Below the pieces are notes generated by a model, which saw only the letters and a list, made by a program, of their open reading frames with translations, had not been told where the DNA came from and searched no databases. 64,000 nt of DNA from an uncultured Prevotellaceae bacterium (GTDB lineage Bacteria; Bacteroidota; Bacteroidia; Bacteroidales; Bacteroidaceae). A program made the position numbers and the translations under genes. How positions within the stretch are numbered: position 1 is the stretch's first letter; each line of letters starts with the position of its first letter. Of this stretch, positions 26,457 to 36,027 are shown one piece after another. The stretch covers positions 23,886 to 87,885 of the forward strand of contig CAMWSK010000007.1 of the NCBI GenBank assembly GCA_947176895.1, written 5' to 3'.

Positions 26457-27035
26457 ATGGCAATCATCAAGAAATTAGAAGGGATGCCCGCCCCCCGATT
26501 CGGGAAACACTGTTATTTTAGCGAGGGGGCAGCCATCATTGGCAACGTGGAGATGGGCGACGACTGCACCATCTGGTTCAACGCAGTGCTGCGCGGCGAC
26601 GTGCATTTCATCAAAATCGGAAACCGGACCAACGTGCAGGATTGCAGCTGCATACACACGCTCAACGGTAAGGCTCCCTGCATCTTGGGGGACGACGTGA
26701 CCATCGGTCACAGCGTGACACTGCATGGCTGCGAAGTGAAAGACGGTGCACTGGTGGGCATGGGCGCCACCGTGCTGGACCATGCCGTGGTGGGCCGCGG
26801 TGCCATCGTGGCCGCCGGCGCGTTGGTGCTGAGCAACACCGTGATTGGCGACGGCGAGCTATGGGGAGGCGTACCCGCCAAGTTCATCAAGAAAGTGGAT
26901 CCCGAACAGGCTCAAGCCCTGAACAAGACGTATGCCGGCCACTATGTGGAATACAGCGACTGGTACCGCAAGACCGATGCCAACCCCGCGAACACGCAGG
27001 TGGTGACCACCGGCGAGGAGTATCGCGCCGAATAA
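26457..27035 (+). CDS. Gamma-class carbonic anhydrase-like protein
   Basis: 192 residues of left-handed beta-helix hexapeptide repeats, ending in a C-terminal helix. Three likely metal-binding histidines are seen in SCIHTLNG, TIGHSVTLHGC (two), with the RGDV segment before them, the pattern of gamma-carbonic anhydrases (CO2/bicarbonate) and their relatives. No signal peptide is seen. It is monocistronic, opposite in direction to the peptide cluster and convergent with waaA. Function as an active carbonic anhydrase is not proven by motifs alone. Confidence 0.82.
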   Translation: MAIIKKLEGMPAPRFGKHCYFSEGAAIIGNVEMGDDCTIWFNAVLRGDVHFIKIGNRTNVQDCSCIHTLNGKAPCILGDDVTIGHSVTLHGCEVKDGALVGMGATVLDHAVVGRGAIVAAGALVLSNTVIGDGELWGGVPAKFIKKVDPEQAQALNKTYAGHYVEYSDWYRKTDANPANTQVVTTGEEYRAE

Positions 27036-27189
27036 GCAAAATAAGAAGAACAAGGAACAGAGGGGTTCCTGTCACAGCCGGAATTGGATGGGGAGGGTCA
27101 TCCGCATCCTCACAGCCTTTCCTTTGACTTAACGTAAGTTCGACGGATTTTTGCCGTCTGTAAAAATCCCCGTCCCAAAGCCCTCGAAA

Positions 27190-27269
27190 AAACATCTTGA
27201 TGTATTCTTAAAACATGAACATGTTTCTGAAAAAGATGAACATGTTTTCCCCGAAACATCCACATGTAT
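27190..27269. repeat. Array 1 of AAACATNNNNATGTTT palindromes (4 units)
   Basis: Four 16-bp units start at 27190, 27211, 27232 and 27254, with inner four bases CTTG, GAAC, GAAC and CCAC and outer bases close to AAACAT/ATGTTT. Spacing is 21-22 bp. The array lies in the convergent gap between the carbonic anhydrase gene and waaA. The rest of this 416-bp gap shows no gene. Confidence 0.75.
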
Positions 27270-27310
27270 TTGAAATACCCGGTAAACGTTAACTCACAAA
27301 GCAGAAGAAA

Positions 27311-27390
27311 CATCGCGGCGAATCACTAAAATCACCGCGATGAATGGTAAAAAAACGCCGCGGTGATTTTAAAAAATCATCGCGGCGTTT
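27311..27390. terminator. Two related GC-rich hairpins, likely bidirectional terminator
   Basis: Hairpin one is 27311-27342 (CATCGCGG arm with CCGCGATG). Hairpin two has an 18-bp stem, 27353-27370 with 27373-27390, one mismatch, flanked by A-runs on the left and T-runs on the right, so it can end transcription from both sides. It sits 60 bp past the waaA stop, between convergent genes. Both hairpins share the core CGCGG/CCGCG. Confidence 0.75.
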
Positions 27391-27451
27391 TGGGGAGACC
27401 TGTCGTTTCGCCCACAAAAAACTCTTCGACAAACTCACGCCACTCGCAGAA

Positions 27452-28672
27452 TCAGAACTTCAAGAAAGAGAAAATCTTATCCGTGGCTCCGGCGTTTCCC
27501 ATGATATAGTCACGGTTCAACTCACCCGCACGCTTCAAGGCTGCCGTTCCGGAAGCAAAGCGCTGCATGGTGGCATCGAAATCCTCCTGACTGTGTATCT
27601 CGATACAACCACCCAGACGCATCATATCCTGTGCCTCACGGAACTTGCGATTGTTGGGACCTATCAACACAGGCACGCCATAGACAGCAGCCTCGGGCAC
27701 ATTATGGATACCTACGCCAAAGCCTCCGCCCACATAGGCCACCTCGCCATAGCGATAAATGCTGCTAAGCAGGCCAAAGCAGTTGATGATCAAGCAATCC
27801 GCCGCAGCAATATTCTGATCCGTGGCCTCGCTGTAACGTAAAAAAGGGCGATGAAGCTTCTCCTCTATCTGCTTCAGATGGCTCTCACTGATGACGTGCG
27901 GAGCCAAGATGAGCTTCATCTCAGGATGCCGGTTAAAGTATGTGATTATCAAATCCTCGTCGGGTGTCCAGCTGCTTCCCGCCACCAGCACGAAACGGTT
28001 GTCCTTGAACCGCTCCACCAAAGGCAACTGCTTGGCGGCATGACAAATATCAAGAACACGATCCATGCGTGTGTCGCCCACGACGGTCACATTACCCTCA
28101 ACGCCCCTGGTAGCAAGCATGTGGCGGCTCTGTTCATCCTGCACAAAAAAATGGGTGATAAGACTCAACACATAAGCATAGCCGCGTCCGTACCAGCGAA
28201 AGAAAATCTTGTTTGGCTGGAATATCGAGCAAACGCTATAGACAGGAATATGATGACGCTTGCAGGCCCTGATGTAATTGAGCCAAAACTCGTATTTGAT
28301 GAAGAAAGCCATCTCGGGACGCAACATGTGTACGAAAGCCAAAGCATTTCCTGCCGTATCGAAAGGGAGATAGCACACGATATCCGCTCCATCATAGTTC
28401 TTGCGCACCTCATAGCCCGAGGGGCTGAAAAAAGTGAGCACAATCTTGTACTCGGGATGCTCGCGCCGCAGACGCTCCATCAGGGGGCGCCCTTGCTCAA
28501 ACTCGCCCAACGAAGCCGCATGAAACCACACATACCGCTCACCCTTCTTCAATTTCTTATGAAGAATCTTCCACGTCTGCCAATGGCCACACACCATCTG
28601 ACGCGCCTTCTTATGAAAGGGCGCAACCAGATAAACGAAAACCATGTACAGGATGACACCTATCGTGTACAT
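27452..28672 (-). CDS. waaA: 3-deoxy-D-manno-octulosonic acid (Kdo) transferase
   Basis: Adds Kdo to lipid A precursors at the inner membrane. It is 406 residues, with an N-terminal membrane anchor (GVILYMVFVYLVAPF), the catalytic base region VWFHAASLGEFEQGRPLMER, and the C-terminal CMP-Kdo-binding half (VAGSSWTPDEDLII, then YVGGGFGVGIHNVPEAAVYG). It follows gltX with 3 bp between stop and start, so both probably share a transcript. Confidence 0.93.
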   Translation of the reverse strand: MYTIGVILYMVFVYLVAPFHKKARQMVCGHWQTWKILHKKLKKGERYVWFHAASLGEFEQGRPLMERLRREHPEYKIVLTFFSPSGYEVRKNYDGADIVCYLPFDTAGNALAFVHMLRPEMAFFIKYEFWLNYIRACKRHHIPVYSVCSIFQPNKIFFRWYGRGYAYVLSLITHFFVQDEQSRHMLATRGVEGNVTVVGDTRMDRVLDICHAAKQLPLVERFKDNRFVLVAGSSWTPDEDLIITYFNRHPEMKLILAPHVISESHLKQIEEKLHRPFLRYSEATDQNIAAADCLIINCFGLLSSIYRYGEVAYVGGGFGVGIHNVPEAAVYGVPVLIGPNNRKFREAQDMMRLGGCIEIHSQEDFDATMQRFASGTAALKRAGELNRDYIMGNAGATDKIFSFLKF

Positions 28673-28675
28673 GAC

Positions 28676-30235
28676 TTATCCCAAAGTTTCAATGGCAAAT
28701 TGCATGCGACGAATGGTTTCTTCCTTACCCAGGTGGGCCGAAAGTTCGTACATGTCGGGGCCTTGACCGGCACCTACCAGACATATACGCCAAGCATTCC
28801 AAGGACGGATACCCTGTTGCTCTACCCAAGCGTCCACCACCTGCTTCTGACCCTCGGCACTAAAATCTCCAACGGTCTGAAGCACCTCAGCCAGGGCCTT
28901 CATCTCAGCACCGCTGGTCTCGGTCCAATTCTTGCGGATGAACTTATCCTCACGGTCGAACCCGGCGGGAGCCACGAAGAAGAATTTGGTCAGGGGCCAC
29001 AGGTCGCTCACAAAACTGATATTGCGTTTCTTTTTGTTTCCTTGTCCATCGGTGTATTCCACCACCTTTTGCTTCATCATTCTTACCACATCGGCCTCTT
29101 TCTCGGGCGTACTGTGGATGCCTTGCTGTTGCAAAAGTGCATCAAACCGGGGAACCCATGCCTCATCGGGTTGCTGAAGCAGATATTGATGATTAAACCA
29201 GGCAGCCTTGACATAATCGAACTTGGCGCCGTTCTTCGAACATTTTTCCAGGTCGAAAAGCTTGACCATCTCGTCCAGGCTCATCATCTCCTGGTCGTTG
29301 CCGGGGTTCCATCCCAGCAAAGCCAGGAAATTCACCACGGCCTGGGGCAGATATCCTTTCTCACGATAGCCTGAGCTGACCTCACCCGACTTGGGATCAT
29401 GCCACTCAAGAGGAAACACCGGGAAACCCAACTTATCACCATCACGCTTGCTTAACTTCCCGTTACCAACGGGTTTCAACAACAAGGGCAAATGAGCGAA
29501 GCGGGGCATGGTGTCGGCCCAACCGAAAGCCCGATAGAGCAGCACATGAAGAGGAGCACTGGGCAGCCACTCTTCGCCACGAATCACGTGGGTAACCTCC
29601 ATAAGATGGTCATCCACGATATTGGCCAAATGATAGGTGGGCAGTTCATCCGCACTCTTATACAGCACTTTGTCGTCCAAGATGCTGCTGTTGATGGTCA
29701 CCTTGCCACGAATCATGTCGTCCACCACCACATCTTCGCCCGGTTCAATCAAGAAGCGCACCACATACTGATGGCCTTCGGCTATCAGACGGTCTACTTC
29801 TTCCTTGGCCAAGGTAAGCGAGTTGCGCATCTGCAAGCGGGTGCCGGCGTCGTATTGGAAATTCTCCACCTGACCGCGCTTGGCCTCCAATTCTTCAGGA
29901 GTATCAAAAGCGATATAGGCCTTGCCGCTTGCCAACAAACGGGACACGTACTCCTTGTATATCTCGCGACGCTCACTCTGGCGATAAGGGCCGTGTTCGC
30001 CACCGAAGCCTACTCCCTCATCAAACCGGATTCCCAACCAACGAAAACTTTCAAGGATATACTCCTCGGCACCGGGAACGAAACGGGTGCTATCGGTATC
30101 CTCGATACGGAAAATAAGTTGGCCACCATGCTGTCGAGCAAAAAGATAATTGTAAAGAGCGGTACGCACACCGCCGATATGAAGAGGCCCGGTAGGACTG
30201 GGCGCAAAGCGTACACGAACGTTTGTCGTTGACAT
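28676..30235 (-). CDS. gltX: Glutamate-tRNA ligase
   Basis: Charges tRNA-Glu; 519 residues. The class I HIGH motif appears as [16 protein letters not shown] (His19) and the KMSKS motif as [12 protein letters not shown] near residue 268. Length and domain order are normal. It precedes waaA and has a TAAATTTG promoter box upstream, divergent from the 7TM-HD gene. Confidence 0.96.
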   Translation of the reverse strand: MSTTNVRVRFAPSPTGPLHIGGVRTALYNYLFARQHGGQLIFRIEDTDSTRFVPGAEEYILESFRWLGIRFDEGVGFGGEHGPYRQSERREIYKEYVSRLLASGKAYIAFDTPEELEAKRGQVENFQYDAGTRLQMRNSLTLAKEEVDRLIAEGHQYVVRFLIEPGEDVVVDDMIRGKVTINSSILDDKVLYKSADELPTYHLANIVDDHLMEVTHVIRGEEWLPSAPLHVLLYRAFGWADTMPRFAHLPLLLKPVGNGKLSKRDGDKLGFPVFPLEWHDPKSGEVSSGYREKGYLPQAVVNFLALLGWNPGNDQEMMSLDEMVKLFDLEKCSKNGAKFDYVKAAWFNHQYLLQQPDEAWVPRFDALLQQQGIHSTPEKEADVVRMMKQKVVEYTDGQGNKKKRNISFVSDLWPLTKFFFVAPAGFDREDKFIRKNWTETSGAEMKALAEVLQTVGDFSAEGQKQVVDAWVEQQGIRPWNAWRICLVGAGQGPDMYELSAHLGKEETIRRMQFAIETLG

Positions 30236-30265
30236 TATTTTATGTGAAATTTATTTATTGCGGTG

Positions 30266-30315
30266 CAAATTTAAGACTTTTTCGACACTTTTGCCACATA
30301 TTTTCCTTATTTTTG
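30266..30315. promoter_or_regulatory. Divergent promoter region of gltX and the 7TM-HD gene
   Basis: The minus strand has TAAATTTG (30266-30273), 30 bp before gltX. The plus strand has TATTTTTG (30308-30315), 29 bp before the ATG at 30345. Both match the TAnnTTTG -7 box; -33 elements are not clearly spaced. Confidence 0.55.
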
Positions 30316-30344
30316 CCCGAAACATACGAAAATACGATTTGTCT

Positions 30345-32453
30345 ATGAGCCGATTCAACCATAATCTGAAAATATCCATTACGGGCTATGTCTATCGCGG
30401 ATTGATAACCGTTGCCGCCATCGTCGCCCTCATCGTCCTGCTCCCCTATAACAACTCCGGCATATTGGAGTATCGCGTGGGAAAACCCTGGTTGGGAAAT
30501 GACGTGATCGCCCAAAGCGACTTTCCTTTGCTAAAGCCCGACTCTGTCATCAAACAGGAAGAGGCAAAAATACGCGAAGAGTTCAAACCTGTGTATGAGC
30601 TGGATCCGGAAGTGGAGGACAAGCAAATCGATGTGTTTGCCAACGAGTTCAACCAGAAGGACGAACACATTCCCTACTATTACCGGAAATATGTGCAAAA
30701 CCAGATGAGGTGTCTGTACGATGCCGGCATCATGCACGAGAACGACCTCAACCGCGAAACGGCAGAAAACCACCGGATGCTGACAGTCTCCTTTAAAAAC
30801 ATGGGAGAACAACGACTGATGGGTTCGGTCTACACACCTTCATCGGCCTACAGCCACATCCTTGAACAGGCCGACACCACCCAGATAAAGTTATCCGTGC
30901 TAAGAGAAATGGATATAGAGAAGTTTCTTGTCCCCAATCTCGTCTACGACAAGAAGCGGTCGGAAACCCAGTTGAACGAGGAAATCAAAAACATCACCCA
31001 CTATAGCGGAGAAGTACAGAAAGGCATGACCATCGTGCGTCACGGCGATATCGTAACCGAACAGACCGACCTGATTCTGAGCAGCATGGAGCAGCAAAAC
31101 AGAGCGAACAAGGTTACCATTGCCGAGATGGTGACCCAACGCATCGGACAAGTTATCTTCATCCTGATTATCGTGTCCTGCATGTTCCTATACTTAAGAC
31201 AATTCCGCAATGATTTCCTGAGCAACTGGCGTACCCTGCTCTTCATCATTATCATGGTTTTCTCGTTTCCCGCCATCACCTACGCCATCATCAAGTGGGA
31301 TGTGAGTCCCTATGCGGTTCCCTTTTGCATGCTCCCCATCTTCCTCCGCGTGTTCACCGATTCACGCACGGCATTCATCATGCACGTGTCCTCCATCCTG
31401 TTGAGCGCCATCGCTGTCACCAATCCATTTGAGTTCATATTCACCGAAATAAGTGCCGGACTGGTGGCGATTTTCAGCATGAGGCAACTCAGCAGCCGAA
31501 GCGAGCTGTTCCGTGCAGTGATGTATATCATGGCCTGTTCGTTGGTATGCACGTTTTGCTTCGACCTTATCAATAAAGCCTTCTTCACCGCCGAAGGCAT
31601 CAGCGAGACCACCTATCTGGTGATTGTTGCCAACGCCGCACTGCTGATGATTTCCTATCTGCTCCTTTTCCCATTCGAACGCCTTTTCCGTTTCACCAGC
31701 AACGTGACCATGGTGGAATTGTCCAACACCAACAACGAGGTACTGCGCCGCCTGAGCGAGGAAGCTCCGGGCACCTTCCAGCATTCGCTCCAAGTGGCAA
31801 ACCTGGCCAGTGAAGTGGCAAGAAAAATCGGAGTAGAGACCCAGCTTGTGAGAACAGGCGCCCTCTATCACGACATCGGGAAACTGGACAACCCCGCATA
31901 TTTTACTGAAAACCAAAACGGAAAGAATCCGCACGACAGCCTTTCATTCACACACAGCGCACAAATCGTCATCAACCATGTGCGAAACGGACTGGAGTTG
32001 GCCGAGAAATATAAGTTGCCTCAGGTGATTCGCGAATTTATCGCTACCCACCACGGTTATGGCAAGACACGGTACTTCCTGGTAAAGCAACAGAATGCCC
32101 ACCCCAACGATGTGGTGGACGAACGTCCTTTCACCTACCCCGGACCCAATCCTCACACAGCCGAGCAAGCGATTCTGATGATGGCCGACTCCGTGGAGGC
32201 CGCGTCACGCAGTCTGCAGGAATACACCGAAGAAAACATCAGCGACTTGGTGGACCGCGTCATCGACACGCAGATGAGAGAGGGCTACTTCAACCTCTGC
32301 CCCATCACGTTCGAGGACATCGAAACAGCCAAACAGGTGTTTAAGGAAAAACTGAAAGTCATTTATCACACACGCATAAGCTACCCCACTCTTAGCAAAG
32401 AAGCCCAAGCAACAAAGGAGAATGAAGATCAGACGGGATCTACGTCGAAATAA
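30345..32453 (+). CDS. 7TM-HD domain phosphohydrolase (PgpH-type c-di-AMP phosphodiesterase family)
   Basis: 702 residues from the ATG at 30345 (MSRFNHNLKISITGYVYRGL); an upstream in-frame start would place the promoter box inside the gene. The order is one N-terminal membrane helix, an extracytoplasmic 7TMR-HDED domain, seven membrane helices (about 265-455), then a cytosolic HD domain with H and HD ligands (GTFQHSLQVANLASEVA, GALYHDIGKLDNPAYF) and further His in THSAQIVINH and ATHHGYG. The family hydrolyses c-di-AMP in Firmicutes; that activity in this organism is inferred. Its 3' end overlaps priA by 25 bp tail to tail. Confidence 0.9.
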   Translation: MSRFNHNLKISITGYVYRGLITVAAIVALIVLLPYNNSGILEYRVGKPWLGNDVIAQSDFPLLKPDSVIKQEEAKIREEFKPVYELDPEVEDKQIDVFANEFNQKDEHIPYYYRKYVQNQMRCLYDAGIMHENDLNRETAENHRMLTVSFKNMGEQRLMGSVYTPSSAYSHILEQADTTQIKLSVLREMDIEKFLVPNLVYDKKRSETQLNEEIKNITHYSGEVQKGMTIVRHGDIVTEQTDLILSSMEQQNRANKVTIAEMVTQRIGQVIFILIIVSCMFLYLRQFRNDFLSNWRTLLFIIIMVFSFPAITYAIIKWDVSPYAVPFCMLPIFLRVFTDSRTAFIMHVSSILLSAIAVTNPFEFIFTEISAGLVAIFSMRQLSSRSELFRAVMYIMACSLVCTFCFDLINKAFFTAEGISETTYLVIVANAALLMISYLLLFPFERLFRFTSNVTMVELSNTNNEVLRRLSEEAPGTFQHSLQVANLASEVARKIGVETQLVRTGALYHDIGKLDNPAYFTENQNGKNPHDSLSFTHSAQIVINHVRNGLELAEKYKLPQVIREFIATHHGYGKTRYFLVKQQNAHPNDVVDERPFTYPGPNPHTAEQAILMMADSVEAASRSLQEYTEENISDLVDRVIDTQMREGYFNLCPITFEDIETAKQVFKEKLKVIYHTRISYPTLSKEAQATKENEDQTGSTSK

Positions 32454-34909
32454 ATCTGGGCGCTTTTGTAGACCGGATTCGACATCAGATAAGCGTGAAG
32501 GCTGCGAAGACGCGAACGCACCTCAGCCGGCGCAATGCCTTTCTCCACTTTCAATATAAGCTTGCGGATATAGAACCGCTGCACACGACCTATGGCCGGT
32601 GTGTCGGGTCCCAATATCCGTTCGCCGAAAACCCGACGCATGCAAGTTGCCGCTTCCGCAGCGAGAGCATCTGCGACACGGGCATCTTTGTGTTTCAGGT
32701 ACACATAGGTCAGGCGCGTAAAAGGTGGATAATGAAACGTCTGCCGCTCTTCCAGCTGCCCCCGGAACATCGCATCGAAATCACTCGCACATACTTGTTT
32801 CACGACTTCATGCTCTGCATCACGCGTCTGCAACACCACCAGCCCGCGTGCTTGCCGTCTGCCTGCCCGACCGGCCACCTGCACCATCATCTGAAAAGCA
32901 CGCTCATAACTGCGGAAATCAGGAATGTTCATCATCGTATCGGCATTCAAGATACCGACAACACTCACACGTTCAAAATCCAGACCCTTGGTAACCATCT
33001 GTGTGCCCACCAGGATGTCCGTCCTGCCCTGCTGGAAATCGGAAATAATATGTTCATAGGACAGACGGTTGCGTGTGGTGTCCAAATCCATACGTTGAGT
33101 GCGGGCTGCGGGGAAAATCTTCTGTATCTCCTCTTGAATGCGCTCGGTGCCATATCCGCGGTTGCTCAAATCCTCGCACCCACAGTTAGGACAGCGATGG
33201 GGTATGCCGTAAACAGCACCGCAGTAATGGCACGTCATCCGCTGCTGGTCCCTGTGATAGGTGAGCGACACGTCACAATTCTGACATCGGGGAGTCCATC
33301 CGCACTCGTGGCATTCCACGGAAGGGGCATATCCCCTGCGATTGAGAAAAAGTATCACCTGTTCCTTTCGTTCCAAGGCGTGCCGCATTGCCTGAAGCAA
33401 TTGGGGAGAGAAGACACCGGCCATCAACTTCCTGCGACGAAGGTCCATCACATCCGCCACCACAATCTCCGGCAATTGTACCCGGCTATACCGCTCTGTC
33501 AGATTCACCCGGCCATACCTGCCGATGCAAGACAGGTGATAAGACTCCACACAGGGGGTGGCCGTCCCCAGCAAGACCTTCGCTCCGCATTGCCGTGCCA
33601 TCATAAGCGCCACACTGCGGGCATGATAACGGGGTGCCGGCTCCTGCTGTTTATAACTGGACTCATGTTCCTCGTCGACAATGACCAGCTTCAAATTTTG
33701 AAAAGGAAGAAACACGGAAGAGCGGACACCCACGATAATGTCATAAGGGGAATCACTCAACTGCTTTTGCCACACCTCCACACGCTCCGGGTCGGGATAT
33801 TTGCTGTGGTAGACACCCAAGCGGTCGCCGAACACCCGCTTCAACCGTTCCACCAGTTGGGTGGTGAGCACAATCTCAGGCAAGAGATACAGGACTTGCC
33901 CCCCACGTTCCACGGCCTCACGCATCAGATGGATGTAGACCTCTGTCTTTCCGCTACCCGTGACACCATGTAGCAAAACGACATCCTTGGAAAGGAACGT
34001 ATTCTTAATTTCGGAAAAAGCCTTTTGCTGAGAGGGCGACAACTCGCCCAGTAACAGTTGCCGTGGCATATTGTCGCTTGTCCGTCGTGCCACCACCTTA
34101 TCATACCGTTCGAGGAAACCTTTCTCCTCCAAAGCTTTCAGCACGGTCAGGTTCCCGCCTTGCTCAATCAGCCCGGCACGCTCCACCTCCAATAACAGTT
34201 CAGGGTTGTTCAAGCGAATGGCCAAAGAGGCTTTCGAGAGTTTCAGATACGCGTCAAGCATAGCCAATTGCTTCGGTGCCCGGTCCAGCGTCCCGCGTGC
34301 CTCCTGCAGCCCGACTTCATCAAAGTACTCTTTTGTCAGACGTACACAGGCCACCTTTCTCGGCTTATACGTCCGCTTCACCTCCTCCTTGATCTGCACG
34401 AGTCCCTTTTCCATCAGTTTATGAATCGCAGGAAGCACATGACCCGCCCCCACAGCTTTCTGCAATTCGTCCACGCTCTGCTGTTTCTTCTGTTCCAAGG
34501 CATGCAACAGCGATGTCTCCAAAGGCGACAACGGCTGGTTAAAGTCACCATCGATATCCGCCACCACTACGCTCTCGCTCTCCAGTTTCATGCCCGAAGG
34601 CATGGCGGCCTTCATCACATCACCCATGGTACAAAGATAATAGTCTGCCATCCACTGCCACAAACGCAATTGCGAGGGGAGAACCACAGGGTACTCGTCC
34701 AGTAATTCCATCGCTTCCTTTAGCACAAAATCGCCCGCAGGCTTTTCGTCGGACAACCCAATCACCAAGCCCGTATAAACCTTTCTGGAACCAAAGGGCA
34801 CAATAAGCCGGCACCCCACATGCACCTTAGAGACAAAGGATGCAGGCAGGGTGTAGGTATAGCTCTCTGCCAATGGCAGAGGAAGTATCACATGAGCATA
34901 ACGGGACAT
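32429..34909 (-). CDS. priA: Primosomal replication protein PriA (helicase)
   Basis: Restarts stalled replication forks by loading the replisome. It is 826 residues, with an N-terminal 3'-end-binding domain (YAHVILPLPLAESYTYTLPA), Walker A GVTGSGKTEVYI, DEEH box VIVDEEHESSYKQQ, a double zinc-finger region with eight cysteines (CHECGWTPRCQNCD, CHYCGAVYG, CPNCGCED) and helicase motifs GTERIQEE and VAGRAGR. It is convergent with the 7TM-HD gene and sits upstream of nothing else on its strand until gldN. Confidence 0.95.
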   Translation of the reverse strand: MSRYAHVILPLPLAESYTYTLPASFVSKVHVGCRLIVPFGSRKVYTGLVIGLSDEKPAGDFVLKEAMELLDEYPVVLPSQLRLWQWMADYYLCTMGDVMKAAMPSGMKLESESVVVADIDGDFNQPLSPLETSLLHALEQKKQQSVDELQKAVGAGHVLPAIHKLMEKGLVQIKEEVKRTYKPRKVACVRLTKEYFDEVGLQEARGTLDRAPKQLAMLDAYLKLSKASLAIRLNNPELLLEVERAGLIEQGGNLTVLKALEEKGFLERYDKVVARRTSDNMPRQLLLGELSPSQQKAFSEIKNTFLSKDVVLLHGVTGSGKTEVYIHLMREAVERGGQVLYLLPEIVLTTQLVERLKRVFGDRLGVYHSKYPDPERVEVWQKQLSDSPYDIIVGVRSSVFLPFQNLKLVIVDEEHESSYKQQEPAPRYHARSVALMMARQCGAKVLLGTATPCVESYHLSCIGRYGRVNLTERYSRVQLPEIVVADVMDLRRRKLMAGVFSPQLLQAMRHALERKEQVILFLNRRGYAPSVECHECGWTPRCQNCDVSLTYHRDQQRMTCHYCGAVYGIPHRCPNCGCEDLSNRGYGTERIQEEIQKIFPAARTQRMDLDTTRNRLSYEHIISDFQQGRTDILVGTQMVTKGLDFERVSVVGILNADTMMNIPDFRSYERAFQMMVQVAGRAGRRQARGLVVLQTRDAEHEVVKQVCASDFDAMFRGQLEERQTFHYPPFTRLTYVYLKHKDARVADALAAEAATCMRRVFGERILGPDTPAIGRVQRFYIRKLILKVEKGIAPAEVRSRLRSLHAYLMSNPVYKSAQIYFDVDPV

Positions 34910-34918
34910 CGCTACTTA

Positions 34919-35992
34919 CTATCGGCGCGTGCGGCGGACACTGGCACGAGGCTCGGCAGACTCCACACGGACTTTCGGTTCGCGAGACTTCTCGGCAACC
35001 TGAGAACGACGCGTGGTTCGCGACGAAGATTCTTTCGCCTGTTCCTTCTTCGTCACGGTACGCCGCACAGATGACTTCTTGGGTTGCTCGGGAGCTACGC
35101 TGTCCACCTGAGTGGTGTCTTCCGGAATCTTCACCTTCCAGATACCTTCTTCAAAGTCGGTAAGCTGCTTTTCTATACGCTTTTGCTCCTTTACCTTGGC
35201 ACTATCCGTCTTGCAGTACTCATCGAGCGTTCGCCCCTGCATGTTGTTGGTTTTGTAGATTGTACCCTGGTATAGATTCATGGAAAAGAAATCGGCAGCC
35301 GTCATGTTCGTAGCATTATTATAGTTGCTGGCCATAACGGGTAACCGACCCAGATAAGCCTCCAGGTCCTCATACTTCATCCAAAACAGAGGACGGGGAG
35401 CCGAAGCCTCGCCGAAATCATCATTGTCTATCAAAATGGGACAAAGCGCCACCACCCGGGTGCGATAGGTACCCGTGCGCTGGTCTAAAGCCACACTCTC
35501 CTTGACGTAATAGCGTTTCACCTGGGCACTGGGCACATCGTTATCCGCTACGGAGTACTTGCCGTCCTTCTCCTCATAGTATATGTAATAGCGGTCGAGC
35601 AACTCCTTCACGTCAGTGATACGGTCTTTCGCAGCAAAACTTTCATTGCCATCCAGCTTATAGTTGTAAGCCTGCACACGTCCCGTCAGCATCAGGCGGA
35701 AGAGATAAGTGAAAAGATTACACTGGTTGCCCACAGGCTCCACGGGATAGTAAAGAGCCGCATTCTCATCCTTGGTCAGATCCAACTGACGATAGATGTC
35801 CCGGCGCCACACCACGTCCTCGGGCACTTCCTGGGCGATGGGGAACATCAATGCGGCTCTGTCTGAAGCTTGCACGCGTGTGCTTCTGCCCTGTGCCTCG
35901 GCGTTGCTTGTGGTGGTGCGCCGCTTGGCAGGCTGCGCCTGAGCACCCACCCCCAATGTCGCTGCCAACATAATCATGAATATACGTTTCAT
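34919..35992 (-). CDS. gldN: Type IX secretion system protein GldN/PorN
   Basis: Periplasmic ring component that works with GldK/PorK at the outer membrane in T9SS. It is 357 residues from the ATG at 35990-35992 (MKRIFMIMLAATLGVGAQAQ, a signal peptide); a second ATG lies 6 nt upstream. The core includes VVWRRDIYRQLDLTKDENAA and CPILIDNDDFGEA. The C-terminal 70 residues are basic and Ser/Arg-rich, apparently disordered. It is the last gene of porP-gldK-gldL-gldM-gldN. Confidence 0.93.
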   Translation of the reverse strand: MKRIFMIMLAATLGVGAQAQPAKRRTTTSNAEAQGRSTRVQASDRAALMFPIAQEVPEDVVWRRDIYRQLDLTKDENAALYYPVEPVGNQCNLFTYLFRLMLTGRVQAYNYKLDGNESFAAKDRITDVKELLDRYYIYYEEKDGKYSVADNDVPSAQVKRYYVKESVALDQRTGTYRTRVVALCPILIDNDDFGEASAPRPLFWMKYEDLEAYLGRLPVMASNYNNATNMTAADFFSMNLYQGTIYKTNNMQGRTLDEYCKTDSAKVKEQKRIEKQLTDFEEGIWKVKIPEDTTQVDSVAPEQPKKSSVRRTVTKKEQAKESSSRTTRRSQVAEKSREPKVRVESAEPRASVRRTRR

Positions 35993-36027
35993 ACACATAA
36001 GTCTTTTTCCTTTTTTACGGGTTCCTA

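Noticed and set aside
30258..30344. Upstream in-frame start for the 7TM-HD protein
   Set aside because: It would include the TATTTTTG promoter box within the coding region and add 29 residues with no membrane-protein logic.
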